A stretch of 64,000 nucleotides of DNA, taken from Chionis minor. Lineage: Eukaryota; Chordata; Aves; Charadriiformes; Chionididae. Every line of letters starts with the position of its first letter. Within the stretch, counting starts at the first letter, position 1. Location: NCBI GenBank assembly GCA_013398295.1, contig VZSF01009048.1, positions 62,001 through 126,000 on the forward strand, in the 5' to 3' direction. This document shows, in pieces, positions 25,201 through 38,014 of the stretch. The translations under genes and the position numbers were made by a program. The notes under the pieces were generated by a model. The model saw only the letters and a program-made list of their open reading frames with translations. It was not told the origin of the DNA and made no database searches.

Positions 25201-27681
25201 GTGGTTTGTTTTTCTTCAATTTTGCTTTGCTCAATATAAAATAATAATCAGAGGATCAAAATTGGTTGTGACTACAGAAAGAAGACTGTTTTTTTCCCAT
25301 CAAATATCGCAAGATTTTACAATAACCATAGCAGTTTAAATGTATCTTGTTGGCATATCTCCACAAAGGTGCTCGGTGAGGCTGCAATTAGAGTGCTCTG
25401 CCTCTCCTTGTATTAGTTTGATCACGTAAGAAGCAGCCTATCTGACAGCTCTAGCACCTGGATAGATAATTAAAACCCGTCAATAAAACAACAAAATGCA
25501 GTGTGTAGTGGGGCTCGTCTCTGCTAGCATTAAACACCGCAGATAATTATATCGCAGCAGAGGTTGGAAAGCCAGCTTCTCTGTGCTCTGAAAGATCAAT
25601 AAAAAGACCCATTCATAATGAAGAAAATGTTAGAGAAACTAGATTTTCATCTCCCTGTCATTAGATCCTTTGCTTTTAAGGTTTTGCAGAGGCAGAAAAA
25701 GATTCTGTTGAGGAATTCTTTGTTTCTGGAAGCTAAACATGCGGAGGATTTAGCTTTGCTTTTGTGCAGCATGTTATTGAAAGCAAATGTGGTGAACCAA
25801 AGGCTTTTCTTAGGGCTTGCGGTTCTGTTCTCCACACTCCACCCTCTGCAGCCTCCCTTCTCTGCTTGCTTTTTCTTTTTCCTTCTTTTTCCCCCTTATT
25901 TGCAAGCCATCACGTTAACTCCGCTTATAAGTGAAATTTCTCTTTGCTTCCTGTTTACTTTCTCCAGGGCGTTAATTTATTATTTTTTTTTTCCTCCTGG
26001 CCCTTCCTAAAGGGTTGATTTGGAAATATCACATATTGACAGGGGAAAACCCACTCCTGGCTGACTTATTTGCTTTGACAGCCTCTATCTTAAAGCAGTC
26101 ATCCAGAGAGGAGATTTTTGTGTTCTGGAGAAGGAAAAGGATGACTTGAAGCGTTGCCATGAAGGATAATGAATTAAGTCTGTCTCTTACTGTAAAACCA
26201 TTAGAAAAGTATAACAGACCTTGAGAAAGAGGCTTAGATATTAATGTCTTGGCTATATCAGCGTGCCTAGGCACATGATGCCTGCCTTGTCTTTGCAGAA
26301 AAAAGCGAAGTCTATGTAAAGTAGGTATTTCGGTTGGTGGGGAGGAAAAAGCGTCTTTTGTTTTTAGCAGCTGACGCTCATGAATGCAGGTGAGCTGGTT
26401 TGGTCAGCACACATGGGTGTCAAGAACCTCTTGTTATAAGCTGCTGTAGGTGGAGGGTAGTACCAGCTACCAGCAGGGTTTGTTAACAGCCGTAAGGGAT
26501 GGATATGGCAGCTCAGTGCTTTCTGTACAAGTCCAAGTTCATGGTCAAGTAGCCTGAATTTTTCCAATCTTCAGGGTATTCAAGAGGCTACCCCTGGACT
26601 CTGATGGTCTGATTGCAGATTCAGAGCTAGTGAGTGGTCTCACCATTTGTAGTGGTTTCCAGTATGCCATGTTCGCAGGAGCTCCCAGCCACGGTCACAG
26701 AAAGTGTTGCTCCGTCTCAGAAAGGCTGGTCTCTAGATGATAAGGACCAGGAGAAAGAGCATGTATTGGGGATGAAATGGAAGTTTGAGCCTCTGGGCTT
26801 ATTGTGGACCTGTGCATGAATTTCTGGTTGCTCTTCTCCTGGCGTCCCTAGCATGACAGGCTCCTGACACCGTGGCTTTGGCACCCGTTCTTCTTATCTG
26901 GGGCAAACGGTCCCCACCTGGATAGGGAGTGGAGAACTTACTGGTATTGCGCCAGCAATGATTAATGCTGAAAGGCTTTTGTTTGGGATTGATCTTTTAT
27001 TTTGTGCTGCCTTTGCATTTTTGTTCTGGCAAATGTATTGCTCCAGACATGTCTAGCCTGATGCTGTTGACATGACTGTGCTATTAAAGTTTCAGGAAAG
27101 GCCTAAAATAAACATCACCTGCCAAACTATTATTTTTTTCCTTTCTTTTTCTTTTGGTAAATACATCAATGATGTCAGGATTGTAAAAATCAAAGATGTC
27201 AGAACAGGAATAAGCAGCTGTTTATGTCTTAAAGTGTTTCTGCTTCCCTATCACAAGTTGACCTTGTCACTTAAAAATCATAAAAATGTTGCCAGGGAGA
27301 AGGAATGGAAGTTTGCTGAAGGGAAATGAAGTTTTGGTGTTGGTTTTTTCGATCTGAACTGAGAGTTGCAAGCAGAGTTGAGCCCTGCAGCTGGTTCTGA
27401 ACTCAAAAGCTTCCTTCAGTCCCACTGCTATAAATGCAAAACAAATGCCACATGAATTATTATTACTATTTCACGTTAAAACTCTTGAAAGTCATTTTCC
27501 ACTAGAACTGGAAGAAGTTCTGCAAAAATAATCCATGTTTTCTGTTACAGTGTATGTGTGACACTGGATTGACACCTCTCTTCTAGGATAAATATTTTTT
27601 CACATCTGAAAGACAAAACAGGTACCTTAGTAAGTGGGAATAAATGTAGCTAGAAAGAGGACATAAAGAACTCCTTTCTCC

Positions 27682-27731
27682 TTTTTTTTTTTTTTTGGTG
27701 TTGTGGGTTTTTTGTTTTGGTTTGGTTTTTT
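27682..27731 (+). repeat. T15 run followed by T/G-rich tract
   Basis: Fifteen T residues (27682-27696) lead into a stretch made only of T and G on the + strand. It is low-complexity and causes the spurious open frames in this interval. Confidence 0.9.
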
Positions 27732-28199
27732 CTTTCGACTGGGACAATTTACACTTTTCCCAGGGGGTAATTTTTCCTCTCCAAAACATATATGTGAATA
27801 ATGTCAACTTCTGTTTATGCGACACTGAGTGCCTAAAGGCTCCTGAGTACCTCAGACTGATCTTTAGGAGGGTTTGGGGTATTGTCTTTTCCTGAATATA
27901 CAGGAATATACGTTGCCGTCAGTCTCTCAAGTCAGGGTGAAAATGAAAATCTTGGTTTGTGCTATTGTTTCTGATCTCTTGGTTGCTCGTGGTAGGCATC
28001 TGCACCTTGGCAAAGTGGATGTGAAATACAAGCCTTTTCAGTAAGCTCACTTTGCACCAAAGCCACGTGTTTACAGAGGATCCCAGGCACTGGCAAGTCA
28101 CATTTTCCATATCCTGCAAAATGGAAACTGCAGCAGGCTTTTTGTCTTGCTAGCCTGAATGCTGTGGTAGCATGGCGAGTTATTTCTGGTGAGGTGTGT

Positions 28200-28227
28200 G
28201 GACACTCTTTGTCCAGACAAAGTGTCC
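28200..28227. repeat. Short bulged hairpin
   Basis: GGACA (28200-28204) pairs with TGTCC (28223-28227), and CTTTGT (28207-28212) with ACAAAG (28217-28222). There is a 2-nt bulge and a 4-nt loop. Confidence 0.7.
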
Positions 28228-29049
28228 ATCAATCCTAGCAGCAATTACAGAAGTGGCCCACGACATTCAGGATCTCTTGATAAGCATGCTCTATCTTCAC
28301 GTGCCCACCTTGCACTTCAGGGAGCAGGGAGAGAGGAATAGTAGGTAGTACTAAGGACTTTGAAATTAAACAAACCAACCCCAAAGAACAGGATGGCTGT
28401 AAATTCCTTGTCGATTTCCTGATATATGGCAATAAGGGGAACTAAAACTACTTGAGGGGCTCCTTTAATTTTTCTGTGTCTCCAGAACATTTGCCTTAAA
28501 ATATTGTACAACTAGTAAAATGCAAGCTGCTTTTTTAATAGGCATAAAATCATCTATCTGGTCCCCCAAATTCACAAATTCCTCCCACAGTTCTCTTGTT
28601 TACTTGTCAGAGCATATGGAGAATGAAAAAATACGCCGAGAAGCCAGGGGCTGCTTAGGAAAGTTGTGGCATGAGAGCAACACAGAGGAAAAAGAAGTAG
28701 TTTCATTTGAAAGAGCTGATGAATCAGTGCTAGAAATAAGAGGCAGTTGTCAAAAGGCAGTAATAAGAGGTATAGATGGGTGTAAAAAAGGTGACTGTAG
28801 TTTTTGGGAGTACAGTTATGCTAGAGCCAGTAATGCAAACGGTTCTTGCCCTGTTGGAGAGGAATCTAGCAAGATATGGAGCTGCTGTTTCTAGCGTAAA
28901 GCTAAGGGACCTGGGTAGAGTTTCTGTGACTGCCTTGTAGAAGAGACAGGTTTATACTTAAACTGATGCCGTGCTGGTTCTCACTGCGAATTGTAACTCC
29001 AGTAGTTAGTAAAGGTCTTCATTCAAGAAAGGAGGAAAAAAATCAAGGA

Positions 29050-29152
29050 AAACAAACAAACCAAAACAAAAACCAAAAAACAAAACCCAAAAAAATCCCC
29101 CACAACCCTAAAAAAAACCCCAAACCAACCCCAAAATCCTAAAATTAAAACA
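29050..29152. repeat. A/C-only low-complexity tract (T/G-rich on the minus strand)
   Basis: About 100 bases are almost entirely A and C on the + strand. C runs at 29097-29101, 29106-29108, 29118-29121 and 29129-29132 give four G runs on the minus strand with loops of 4, 9 and 7, a loose quadruplex pattern. It is a mirror-strand counterpart of the T/G tracts at 27682-27731 and 38015-38104. Confidence 0.85.
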
Positions 29153-32130
29153 AGGGGTCCTTGTTGCGTTGACTGGAAAGGTTAGTACTCAGCACTAAGC
29201 CTCACAATTTGCAGGAGTTTGGAGCAAGTATTACTAAGACCCAAGTGCCAAGAAATCTTAACATTCAATGTATAGTCCCATGATTTACAAAGAAGAGCTC
29301 ATGGGCTGGTTTGCTGAGAATGGAGTAATGCATGATTACATGGGATTTTTCCCCTCCCTTTCCATGGTTATAGATGCATCTTCTTTCATGCATCTCCTTT
29401 TCTATGTCACTTTTTGTGTATCACTTAGTGTCATCTGGGCCTTTAATCTGTCTGTAAAGAAATATGACAAAACTGAAGGGACCAAGAAGTTGTTGTGAAA
29501 GTTAGAAAAAAATACGAGCAAAATAACAGCAGCCAGAGCTTTAATGATGAGTGAGTTTTTTATCACTTTCTCCCCTTAAAATTTTCATAGCCTGATGTCT
29601 GACATTAATAGTTGGTTGAACAGGTATTAGGTTTTTCTGAGGTTTTTAGTTCAAATTGCTCTCATTCTTTAACTGTGCTGGAATGGGAACCTGCATGTTT
29701 CACCCTGGGATGATAAAAGCAAATTTGAAATGCCAAATGCCAGATACAGTTTTGCTGCACTTATGAAATGAATGTGAAGAGGGTTAGGCAGGTTTTGTTA
29801 GGGTGAGGGTTAGGCAGAGGATGTTGGGTTTTTCTGGTTTTGGTGGGGTTTTTTGGTATGAGCCCTTCTTTGCAAACTGTGTGAGGTACTGACACCGCCT
29901 AGCATATGAGCTTTTATTTGGGAGTTTTTCATTTGGTTTTCTGTTGTTCCTTCCCCGGCAGGGTGGCACTGACAATTTGATCTCACCTTCTTTTGAAGTT
30001 TCTGTGCTTAGTAGGCTCAGTGCTTCACCATCCCCCAGTCCAGGGATGTGCAAGTGGACTAGGACTTGCTAGAGGTGGGGGGGAAAGCCTATACCAGCAC
30101 CCTGCATTCTTCACTCAACCCCTTGTATCACGGTGCTTTTACTCTCTTTGGTGATATCCTGGAAGGCAGCATGAATTTGGGGAGGTTAAAGCTGGTGTTC
30201 ACAGCCTTCGGCTTCCAAACCGAGTTTTGAAATACGGGTTAGAAACCTGGAGCTTTCTGGGTTGCATGTTTTCGCTTCTAGTTTTTGTGTCAAAGTTCCT
30301 GCATAAAAAAGAAACGGCTGCAAGGAAATGCTTGTCCATTCAAAGCAAATGCTTCCTTACAAACAGACAGACAGAAAGAAAAAACCGTGCAGATGAACTC
30401 TAAACATGTCTGTTCCTCCCCCCCGCTTCCAATTCCTCATAATTTTGCATCGTAACTTGTGATTTTGAAACGTCTCTTTGATCTATTGCTCTTATTCTAT
30501 GTAGTGTGGCCAGGGCTGTTACTGCAGCCAGAGAGACTATTGATTAGGCCAGTGCAATTGCTTTTTGAAAAGCACATTGAGCCTAGTAAAGGATTTTTGT
30601 TGAAGGTGAAGTTTTGGATGATGTTCAAAGCCTCTCCTGAAAGACTGCCCACTCACATGGTCCAAGCTACCTGTGATATCCCAGCCAAGCCACCTGTCTG
30701 TAAATAGCATGGGTGAGGACAACAAAGTTTGTTAATAAAATTGTTTTTCTGTGTATAAGATAAAACTAATCACTTGCTGTGATAACTGTTGTCTTTCAAC
30801 TAGAAAACATGAGAACATCCCAGCCCTGTGGATTATCTGTTATCCAGCAAAACAGCCCGATGAGCAAGCATATCAGTTCTTATTAATCTTTCCATAAAAT
30901 TAAAGAAATTATGGAGCTTAAGGCAGTCACTAATGAATCAATTTTAATTTATGGGCTCAAATAAAATCCTCATTAAGGCTGACAAACTAGCCTCAGGTAA
31001 ACATGAAGCATTTTCACTGCAGTGCTAAATGAGTTCTGCGCTGGATGTCACGGCTTCTGACAGAGGAACAGGAGGGTCAGGGGTCCCATGTCACATCAGA
31101 GGAGACAGCATCTTAGAGACAGTAAATGCAGTGGTGTTGCCTTTAGGAGGTCTCTTTCTGGCATGCGAAAGCATAAAAATCAAAGACTGATTTCTCTCTG
31201 TCTCTTTATTCCATTCTTTTTTCTTTAAACAAATAAGTAGAGGATTTTTCTCCATAGAACCACCGTTTACTAAGTGTTTTTGCATGCCCAAAATACACAA
31301 AAGTTGTACATGGAGGTGCTTGTACCACGAAAACAGAAGCAAATGTGGATTTCCACCCATGCACAAGTCAGACACCCATGGACATGAGTTGTGCCACAGG
31401 GAAAGCATCTCACAGGGCCCAGCCTGTGTGTGTGTGCTCTTAACCTGAAAGATGCTCACTGTAGCGGGCCAGAGTTACTTCCTTCTCTGTGCGCTTGTAC
31501 AGCAAGATCTTCAGTGAAAACAATGTTCACTTTTGGAAAAAATAGATTGTCTCAGGAGATGCATCCATGCTAGGCAGAACTATTGAATAAAATTAGACAG
31601 CTTATTTGGTAATTTATTTGTTTTTTCCCACTCTAGTGTTGCTGTTTATACTCTTTGCATTAAAAAGCCTTATTCAAGATGAATTTCAGTGGGAACACTT
31701 TTTAAATATTTTGTAAAACATATATATTATGCCTGCTGTAAAAAAGACAATGATTATTTTTGCCACAAATGTTGTTGGTTTAGTCTCTGCATTTTGTTTG
31801 GTGGGGATACTGATATTAAAGGCCACTATGTTGAGTGAGGCCACTATGATGGAGTTTGGATTTCAAAGATTAGAGGGCCATGTACCTGTAATAATTGTTT
31901 TATTTCATTTTTAAATCTTCCTCTCAGTTTGGTTTTAAAGAAATCCCTCCTGGTGCTGTAAGAACTGCTTGGAGGGGTAGGACTTATGCTACCATGCCTG
32001 TTCTCTTTTGGCAATAAGCTGATGAAGACATTAGTGTTTGCCATCAGCCTTTGCGTGCTTTCTGGTGAGATTCCCCAGCTGATGCTGGACTCTAGTTGTA
32101 TCTTCACTGCTTTTGATGCTGGAGGTGCCA

Positions 32131-32195
32131 CTCAACCTCTTGACCTGTACTTCTGTCTGGACTGTTTTCTGAGTCTCTTTTTCCTTGCTTTTCAG
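32131..32195 (+). promoter_or_regulatory. Splice acceptor region of the latrophilin exon
   Basis: A pyrimidine-rich run (about 32165-32193, including CTCTTTTTCCTTGCTTTTC) ends in the AG at 32194-32195, directly before the exon. Branch-point-like CTCAAC and CTTGACC strings lie near 32131-32145, about 50-60 bases upstream. They are plausible but not proven branch sites. Confidence 0.8.
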
Positions 32196-32305
32196 ATGCA
32201 GTAATCGGACCCAATGTGCAGTTGTTGCTGGCCCTGACGTGTTTCCAGACCCTTGCCCTGGGACGTACAAGTACCTGGAAGTGCAGTACGAATGTGTCCC
32301 TTACA
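32196..32305 (+). CDS. ADGRL3: Internal exon of a latrophilin adhesion GPCR (lectin domain, C-terminal half), probably ADGRL3
   Basis: Seen: between an AG acceptor and a GTATGT donor, a 110-bp open segment reads [19 protein letters not shown] then [17 protein letters not shown]. It enters with the last base of a split codon (the A at 32196) and leaves with one base (the A at 32305), so skipping it would shift the frame. Known: [16 protein letters not shown] is the hallmark C-terminal motif of the rhamnose-binding (SUEL) lectin domain at the N terminus of latrophilins. That extracellular domain binds teneurins across the synapse, and its cysteines form the domain's disulfides. Inferred: AVVAGPDVF, with E rather than D in QYEC, resembles latrophilin-3 more than latrophilin-1 or -2. 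This rests on memory of the paralogues, so the family call is strong and the paralogue call moderate. If the intron were retained, the frame would stay open for about 38 more codons and stop at 32419-32421. No other exon of the gene was found in the window. Confidence 0.9.
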
Positions 32306-32311
32306 GTATGT
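32306..32311 (+). promoter_or_regulatory. Splice donor of the latrophilin exon
   Basis: GTATGT directly follows the exon's last base. It matches the consensus donor well and leaves a one-base codon overhang (A), which fits known latrophilin splicing where the next residue is Ile or Lys. Confidence 0.8.
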
Positions 32312-34429
32312 ATCTTGATATATTTGCATTTGTTTCTTTAATAGAGATGTGCTTTATTGTGGAAACTGAGCTAGCCTTGAGCTTGTCTCTTGTTGCCCAA
32401 GGGCAAGTAAATGCCCAGTGACAAACCACATGCATCGTATGAGACTGAGCTGATAAGATATGAAAAATTGTCCTCTGCGCAGAGTTTGTGCTGGGGTTAA
32501 AAATATCCTAATAGTGCCCCATGTTTTCTTTGTTGTACAGTGTAACAGTGGCATATCACCTTTTGGAAAACACTTGGGAAGCCCCGTTAGTGAAAGCAGA
32601 CCAGAAGAATGAAGTGTTAATGCTAGCTTATAGCTTCTTTTTCCAGAGTTTTATGCTTGTAATGATATAGCAGTGTGCTTTGACCAACCTATGCCCATGT
32701 AATTGGTGACATTTGATAAGTGCCTTAAATATAGTATTGTATCACTGATTAGGTAGAAAGCTAAGGTTTTGGGAAATTTGATGGTTGATGGTAGAAAATA
32801 CTAATTTATAAGCTTCCAAAGTTATGAAGGCAAATTACAGGCAAGCCATTTAGCCTGAATTTTTGAGGGTAGAAAGGCAGTCATCTGGGATTACAGCAAT
32901 ATGTGCTGAATAGGAAATGTCAGAGCTACAAAAAGTTAAGCGTGCCTCAGAATTTGTTTTCTGTAGAAACTGAATTTGTTAGCCACAGTTACAGTCCTGC
33001 TGTCAAAAATGGCATACCTCAAAAAAGAAATAACAACAGGATTACTAGGAGTACACTTTTTATTAGCAATCATAAAGGGCTGAGCAGTGAATAACAGCAC
33101 TATTTCTAGGTTTCCAGTCTGAGTAGGCCAAAGCTCATCACACACTTCTCAAAATAATAAAGCAAGTATCGGATTGGATGCTTTCAAGCCACAGAGTTGT
33201 ATTTAGAGAGCATCAGGAGACTTCAATTTGCTGAAGCCCAGGATTTGTCTCAGGGACTAAGAGCATCTTCTTCATTGCCTCAAGCATGGGCTGCAGGAAA
33301 GAAAACGTGCCTGAGACATGACAGGCATGCTGTCCGGAGGGGAAGTGAGAACTTAACAACCCCTTGGGTGGTCCCTGTCTCTGGTGCAGGAGGTGGCCTC
33401 CTGCCTGTTTCTGTGACGTGGAAAGGCTGTGCGGGGTTCTCTTCGTTGTGAAAGTTGAAGGATGCAGCTAAAACCACCTCTCTGAGCAAAGCGGACCCTC
33501 TCTGCTAAGGGACTCTGTCTCTCTGCTGGCAGGGGGCTCAGCATGTCCATATTTGATTTTTCTAACCAAAAATGTGAAGCTTCTTAATGTAGTGATGGAA
33601 TATTCTTTATGGGGTGTCCAATGGAAGGAGTGACACTAGGGGCTTAGGGTCTGTCCTACCAGTTTTAATACCAAATAGCAAATTACCAGTTTGAAGTTTT
33701 TCCACTCTAAATGAGGTCTTTCATTTTACAAACGACACTGTGCATGGGGAGGGTGAGGGGAGATCGGTTTCTACTTATCATAGCAGGTTGTATTTCCTTG
33801 TGATTTGTGATTTGCATGAGGTATGCTGTTCCCTCCTGAGACTGGGCTAGTAAAGCAGTAGTCATTACCTAGTACCCCTCCATAGCCTTTGTTGCATATA
33901 AAACAAAGAGGAATAGTGATGCCTTGTGAGAAAGGTAATATGTGCATATTATACCCTGAGGTGTTAATCGGCCCTGTGTACAAGATGTAAAATAACTCTT
34001 GTGAGAGGTTGCTCAGTACCAAATGTACAGTAGGGATTGAGTATGTTTTAATGATCTGAATGCAGGCAGGCAAACAAAGACAACAAGCCACACTGCCTTT
34101 GCAATTGAGTTAAGTAGCTTTAATGGCTGTTTTCCTCTGTTTATGAATGAAATAAGTAGAGTTATGCAAGAAGAGTTATGGGGGAGGAAAGAAGGGGTGA
34201 GCATGTTGTAAAATAGGATCACATCTCCTGGGCTTTCTGTTCTGTAGTGACTAGGAAATTTTGGGTCAAATCTTTATGCCTTGTTATTCAGTGTAGCACT
34301 AGTGAAGTTGGTTGTGTTCAGGCAAACTGTGTCCCTTCATCTGCAGACATGGAGTGGGAAACCTAGGGCTTCTTTTTATTCTTTTCAGACTTCAGTCTCC
34401 CTGGCTTTGTTATCACCTCCATTTCTTCC
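32312..34429. other. Intronic sequence, no gene seen
   Basis: Start of the 3' intron. No alternative exon is recognisable. In particular, the short insert known in latrophilins between the lectin and olfactomedin domains was not found by eye here or downstream. Confidence 0.5.
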
Positions 34430-34925
34430 CTCTGAAAATGGTCAGCTCAACTTTGCAGACGTTCCTTGCCTGGGCCCCAGGAGTGCCCCACGAGTGAAAG
34501 CTATCCAAGCGATGGTAAAGGTGTCAGCTCTGGACGAGGAAGTGAGCCGCGGTATAGTTGGACCAAAGCTATGCCTAGTGGATGAAATCTGTTTCGCCTT
34601 TGATGCCCTGGGTGATGCCTCTGCTACTTGCCGAGGGTCAGTTAGTCCTGTTGGGTTCTTGTCAATGGGTGCACATGCCTCAGCCCTTCTAGCTGAATTT
34701 GGACTGTTGCCCAAGTCCCTTCAGGTCCAGCTTTCTTATCATTGCTGCCCACACCCAGCCGCCTTGCGTGATGCTTCGCTGGAGGAGGGGAGTGGGCTCT
34801 ATGGGCTCCCTGACGTTGCTCACTGCTGGGGAAAACCCTTGCTCGGCTGCTGACAGTGACTTGGTGGATTCGGGCACCAAGCCCTTGGTGAATGTTGGTG
34901 TCTGCCTTATGGCCATCTCCTAAAG
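34430..34925. other. GC-richer patch with several open frames on both strands, identity unknown
   Basis: This patch is clearly richer in G and C than the flanking AT-rich intron. The window's longest frame (190 codons, + strand, 34281-34853) crosses it. Minus-strand frames of 90, 101 and 75 codons and another + frame of 74 codons also overlap here. The predicted peptides show no motif I recognise. Openness in many frames at once suggests composition rather than coding. Alternatives are a fragment of an unrecognised transposon or endogenous retrovirus, a processed-transcript insertion, or an old exon. No poly-A tail or target-site duplication is obvious. Confidence 0.35.
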
Positions 34926-35261
34926 AAACACAGCAGTTGCATAACAAAAGGAATTAATATTTCAGCAGGCATTTGTACTTGTGTGCAATTCCAACTTGCT
35001 TTGTCTGCTTGGATGGGCTACTCCTTACAGTTTGAAATTATTCCTTGTGGACAGAGAATGACAGTTTACCCAAGCGCTGGCTCAGCAGCAGAGGGGAGTG
35101 CATGTGTCTCTCAAGAGAGCAACGTTTAGGAGTCATCTTTAGCAGAAGTTGTTAGGACTGACCTTAAGTGCTTACGCTCAATATAGTGCTAGTGTATACG
35201 CTCCCTCAGAGAAAAATTAACAGAAGATTTAAAACTCTAGTGGGTAGCGTGCTCCTCTTGC

Positions 35262-35279
35262 TTTTTTTTTTTTTTTTTT
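35262..35279 (+). repeat. T18 homopolymer
   Basis: Uninterrupted run of 18 T residues. A purine-rich stretch follows at about 35310-35350. Confidence 0.95.
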
Positions 35280-38014
35280 AAACTCTTCCACTGTTAATTC
35301 ATAATTTTCAAGAGGAGAGCATCCCCCTTTCCTCTCTGGAGGGGGGAAAAAGAAACCTCTTTTAACTTCAGTAGCTCATATATTTAAAAATGTCTTTTAT
35401 ATTACCCTCCATACCACATTCCTGTGTGTTCACTAGAGATACCCTTGACAAGAAGAGTTTCATGAGGCTGAAGTTACTCTCGACGTGGAGAAGACAACAG
35501 TTGATTGTGCAGATAGCTCAATCCTCTCCTCATTTTCCTGATCCTGTAGTCAGTTTATGTGATGGCAGATGCTGTCTACAAAACCAGACAGCCTCTGAAC
35601 TTTTTTTATTGCCCTCTGTCAATGAAAAGCAATTGAAAAGCGGGTGATTTCGGCAGGTGAAAAGATACCAGGCCTAATTTGACAGACATCAGTTGCATCA
35701 GTTGCCCTATTTCTCTGGTATCAGAAAAAGTCACCGGATTAATTTTGTCTTTCTCAAAGCAGGCCTTGGCATGTGGTGGTTATTTCTCTGACATCTGCTT
35801 TAAATACTTCCCTTTTTCTTCCAAAACAGTTATTACTACTATGGTTTTCTTAAATTGAATTTCTTTTAATCATTACTGACCAAGAGAGCTTTTCCATGAT
35901 TTTCTCTTAAGTATGTACTGCAGACCTGCAGTTTGCCATTGCCAGAGCTGTGGACACATGGCACATTGCCAAGAGATGTCTGAAACTGCATTTTAGGCTG
36001 TGTTACACTGTGTGTAAGTATGAGAAGCCTCACTTTGTGAGAATCCCTTTGATCCAGTACTCGTTTGCTATTTCCTAGTGCATCCTTTCCCTCTCCCTGT
36101 CTCCCTTTACAGAGCAGTATTAAATGGGTAATGGGAACAGCAGTGGTGGAGGTGGTTTTGTGAAGCTAGGTCAGCACTCATTGCAGGAACACTTCGGTAT
36201 CTTCTTCTGGTGCTTGTACAGTCCTGTTGTCATGGTGCCAGTACAGTGTGATTTTTCTTATTTCACCTTTGTAAAATGGGACTTCCCATTTTACTCATGA
36301 GCCAGCACAAAAAGCAGATGAGCAATTTATTCAGTACTGTACACAAGACTGGTGACAAGCAAGAGAGTCCCATTTTGCAAGACCAGTGGCAGTAGAACAG
36401 CTGCTGAGCTAGTTGTCATGGTAAACAAACAGATTTTCTATTGATAGTCTGATAAATCTGAACCAACGTTGGTTTTCCCTATGCAAATACAGTCTTAGTA
36501 TGCATGTAACACTTAGGAGCTCAAACCATCCATGTTTTAGTTGTGCTGCATGTATTTCTGAGATGGATTAAAAGAAAGAACAACGCAGTCGAGGCTGACA
36601 AGCCTCCTTCCCTTCGCTCCCTTGAGTATACACGCTCTGTGGGCCGTGGCTGTGGTGCTGCCCTTTGTGGGTGACACCCCAAGTCAGAAGAGAGGGAGGT
36701 TTTCCAACATGCAAGCAACTGTATCTCACTGGCTTTGAAATTTGGGGATTGTCTGCATTTATATTGTATTTCAGTTTCAAAAAAGTTGAGAGTTGAAAGT
36801 GCAGATGTGTTTTGGAGTGCTTTTTCTGTTCATTTTCCCCTAGAGACAACCCACTAGGCTTCGAAGGATCCAGCGTGGTGTTGGAAAGAGAATTTAGCTA
36901 GCTGAGTCAAATTTGCCTTCAGTTTTTCCCGACCTCCCAGTTCCCTTAGGTTCTAGGTTTTGGAGTTCACAGAATAACTTGTGCACTGTTGTGCTTCAGA
37001 AACAGTTGGTTTTTTAATAGAGACTTGGAAAATTTAAGGTATAGAGCAGGACAAAGTGGAAAAAAGGTGGAGGTTCAACAAGGACAAGCCCATTGCTGCA
37101 TTGGTGGAGGCAGGAGGGGGTGAGGTGGGTTCTTTGGGCATGGCCTCTGTCATGGTAACTTACCTCGCACCCAGGCAATCTTCCATCAGCTTTTAGTATA
37201 GGGGAGATCTATTCGAAGGACTGTTTCCTGCAAGGGAAAACGGTTAATGGCTTCTGAGGTAGGATGAATCATCCTTCTTTTCTGTTCTTCTGGGTAAGTG
37301 AGCTAATAAATGTTAAGAAGGCACCAAATATCTTTGGTGCTTCCAGAGGTTTTCTTACTTCTTTAATGCTAACAAGGGGAAGGAAGATAACACTTGAGCA
37401 GGGTTCATCTTTTCTTTTCTTAAGACTTCTTAAACATAGACCCTGAAATCACATTTCCCAATTGCTGTATTGATGGAAGGAAAGGTCATTTCTTGGCTAG
37501 AAATATTCCTTTCATTGCTGATAGAAGAGTAGATGGGCTCACATATCAATAAAAGTGGAGGGATGGTAAGTGTGATGTGGGAACAGAATTCAATAAAGTT
37601 TTATTGTATCACAAGTGGACTGAAGTGCATTTAAAACATTAAATGAAGGCTCACAATATCTGCTTGGCTGGACCTTAGGGTCAGTGAATAGACAGATAAT
37701 TGAATAATGACATTTTTAAGAGAATACAAGCACTAGAAAGCAAACTGATATTTTCATTGCTCCAAGATTGCAGGTGGAAAGTGAAAAAGGGGGAGAAGCT
37801 AGGAGAAAACTGCAATCTGAAAACTATTTAATGAGACCACTCTTCCCAGGAATATGGCTCTTAGTTATTTCTGGAGTGCTGGAAGACTATTGTGTGTCCT
37901 CCAGGCTTTACCTGTGTGTGTTTTCTTGCCACATTCCCTATTGTTTGAGAAGCAGTGTTTGTGCACTGAGAACAGTGCTGTGTTTTGTTAAACAAGTGGG
38001 CTTGTTGCTTCTCC

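Larger units (their letters stand above)
22169..32130. other. Intronic sequence up to the latrophilin exon, no gene seen
   Basis: Simple tracts lie at 22263-22278, 27682-27731 and 29050-29152. There is a telomere-like GGGTTAGG doublet at about 29779-29815 and a small hairpin at 28200-28227. Open frames at 24310-24690, 25618-26010 and 28520-28894 (124-130 codons) carry no known domain. The stretch 30721-31010 is compositionally even and repeat-free and could be a conserved non-coding element, but that cannot be shown from one sequence. Confidence 0.55.

Noticed and set aside
28520..28894. 124-codon + frame with a charged middle part
   Set aside because: Looks protein-like in places but shows no motif, no splice-site pair and no repeat ends.
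31420..31440. Short (TG)n run
   Set aside because: Too short to count as a microsatellite.
34281..34853. 190-codon + strand open frame
   Set aside because: No recognisable domain, start context or splice pattern, and other frames on both strands are open too. Reported as an unexplained patch, not a gene.
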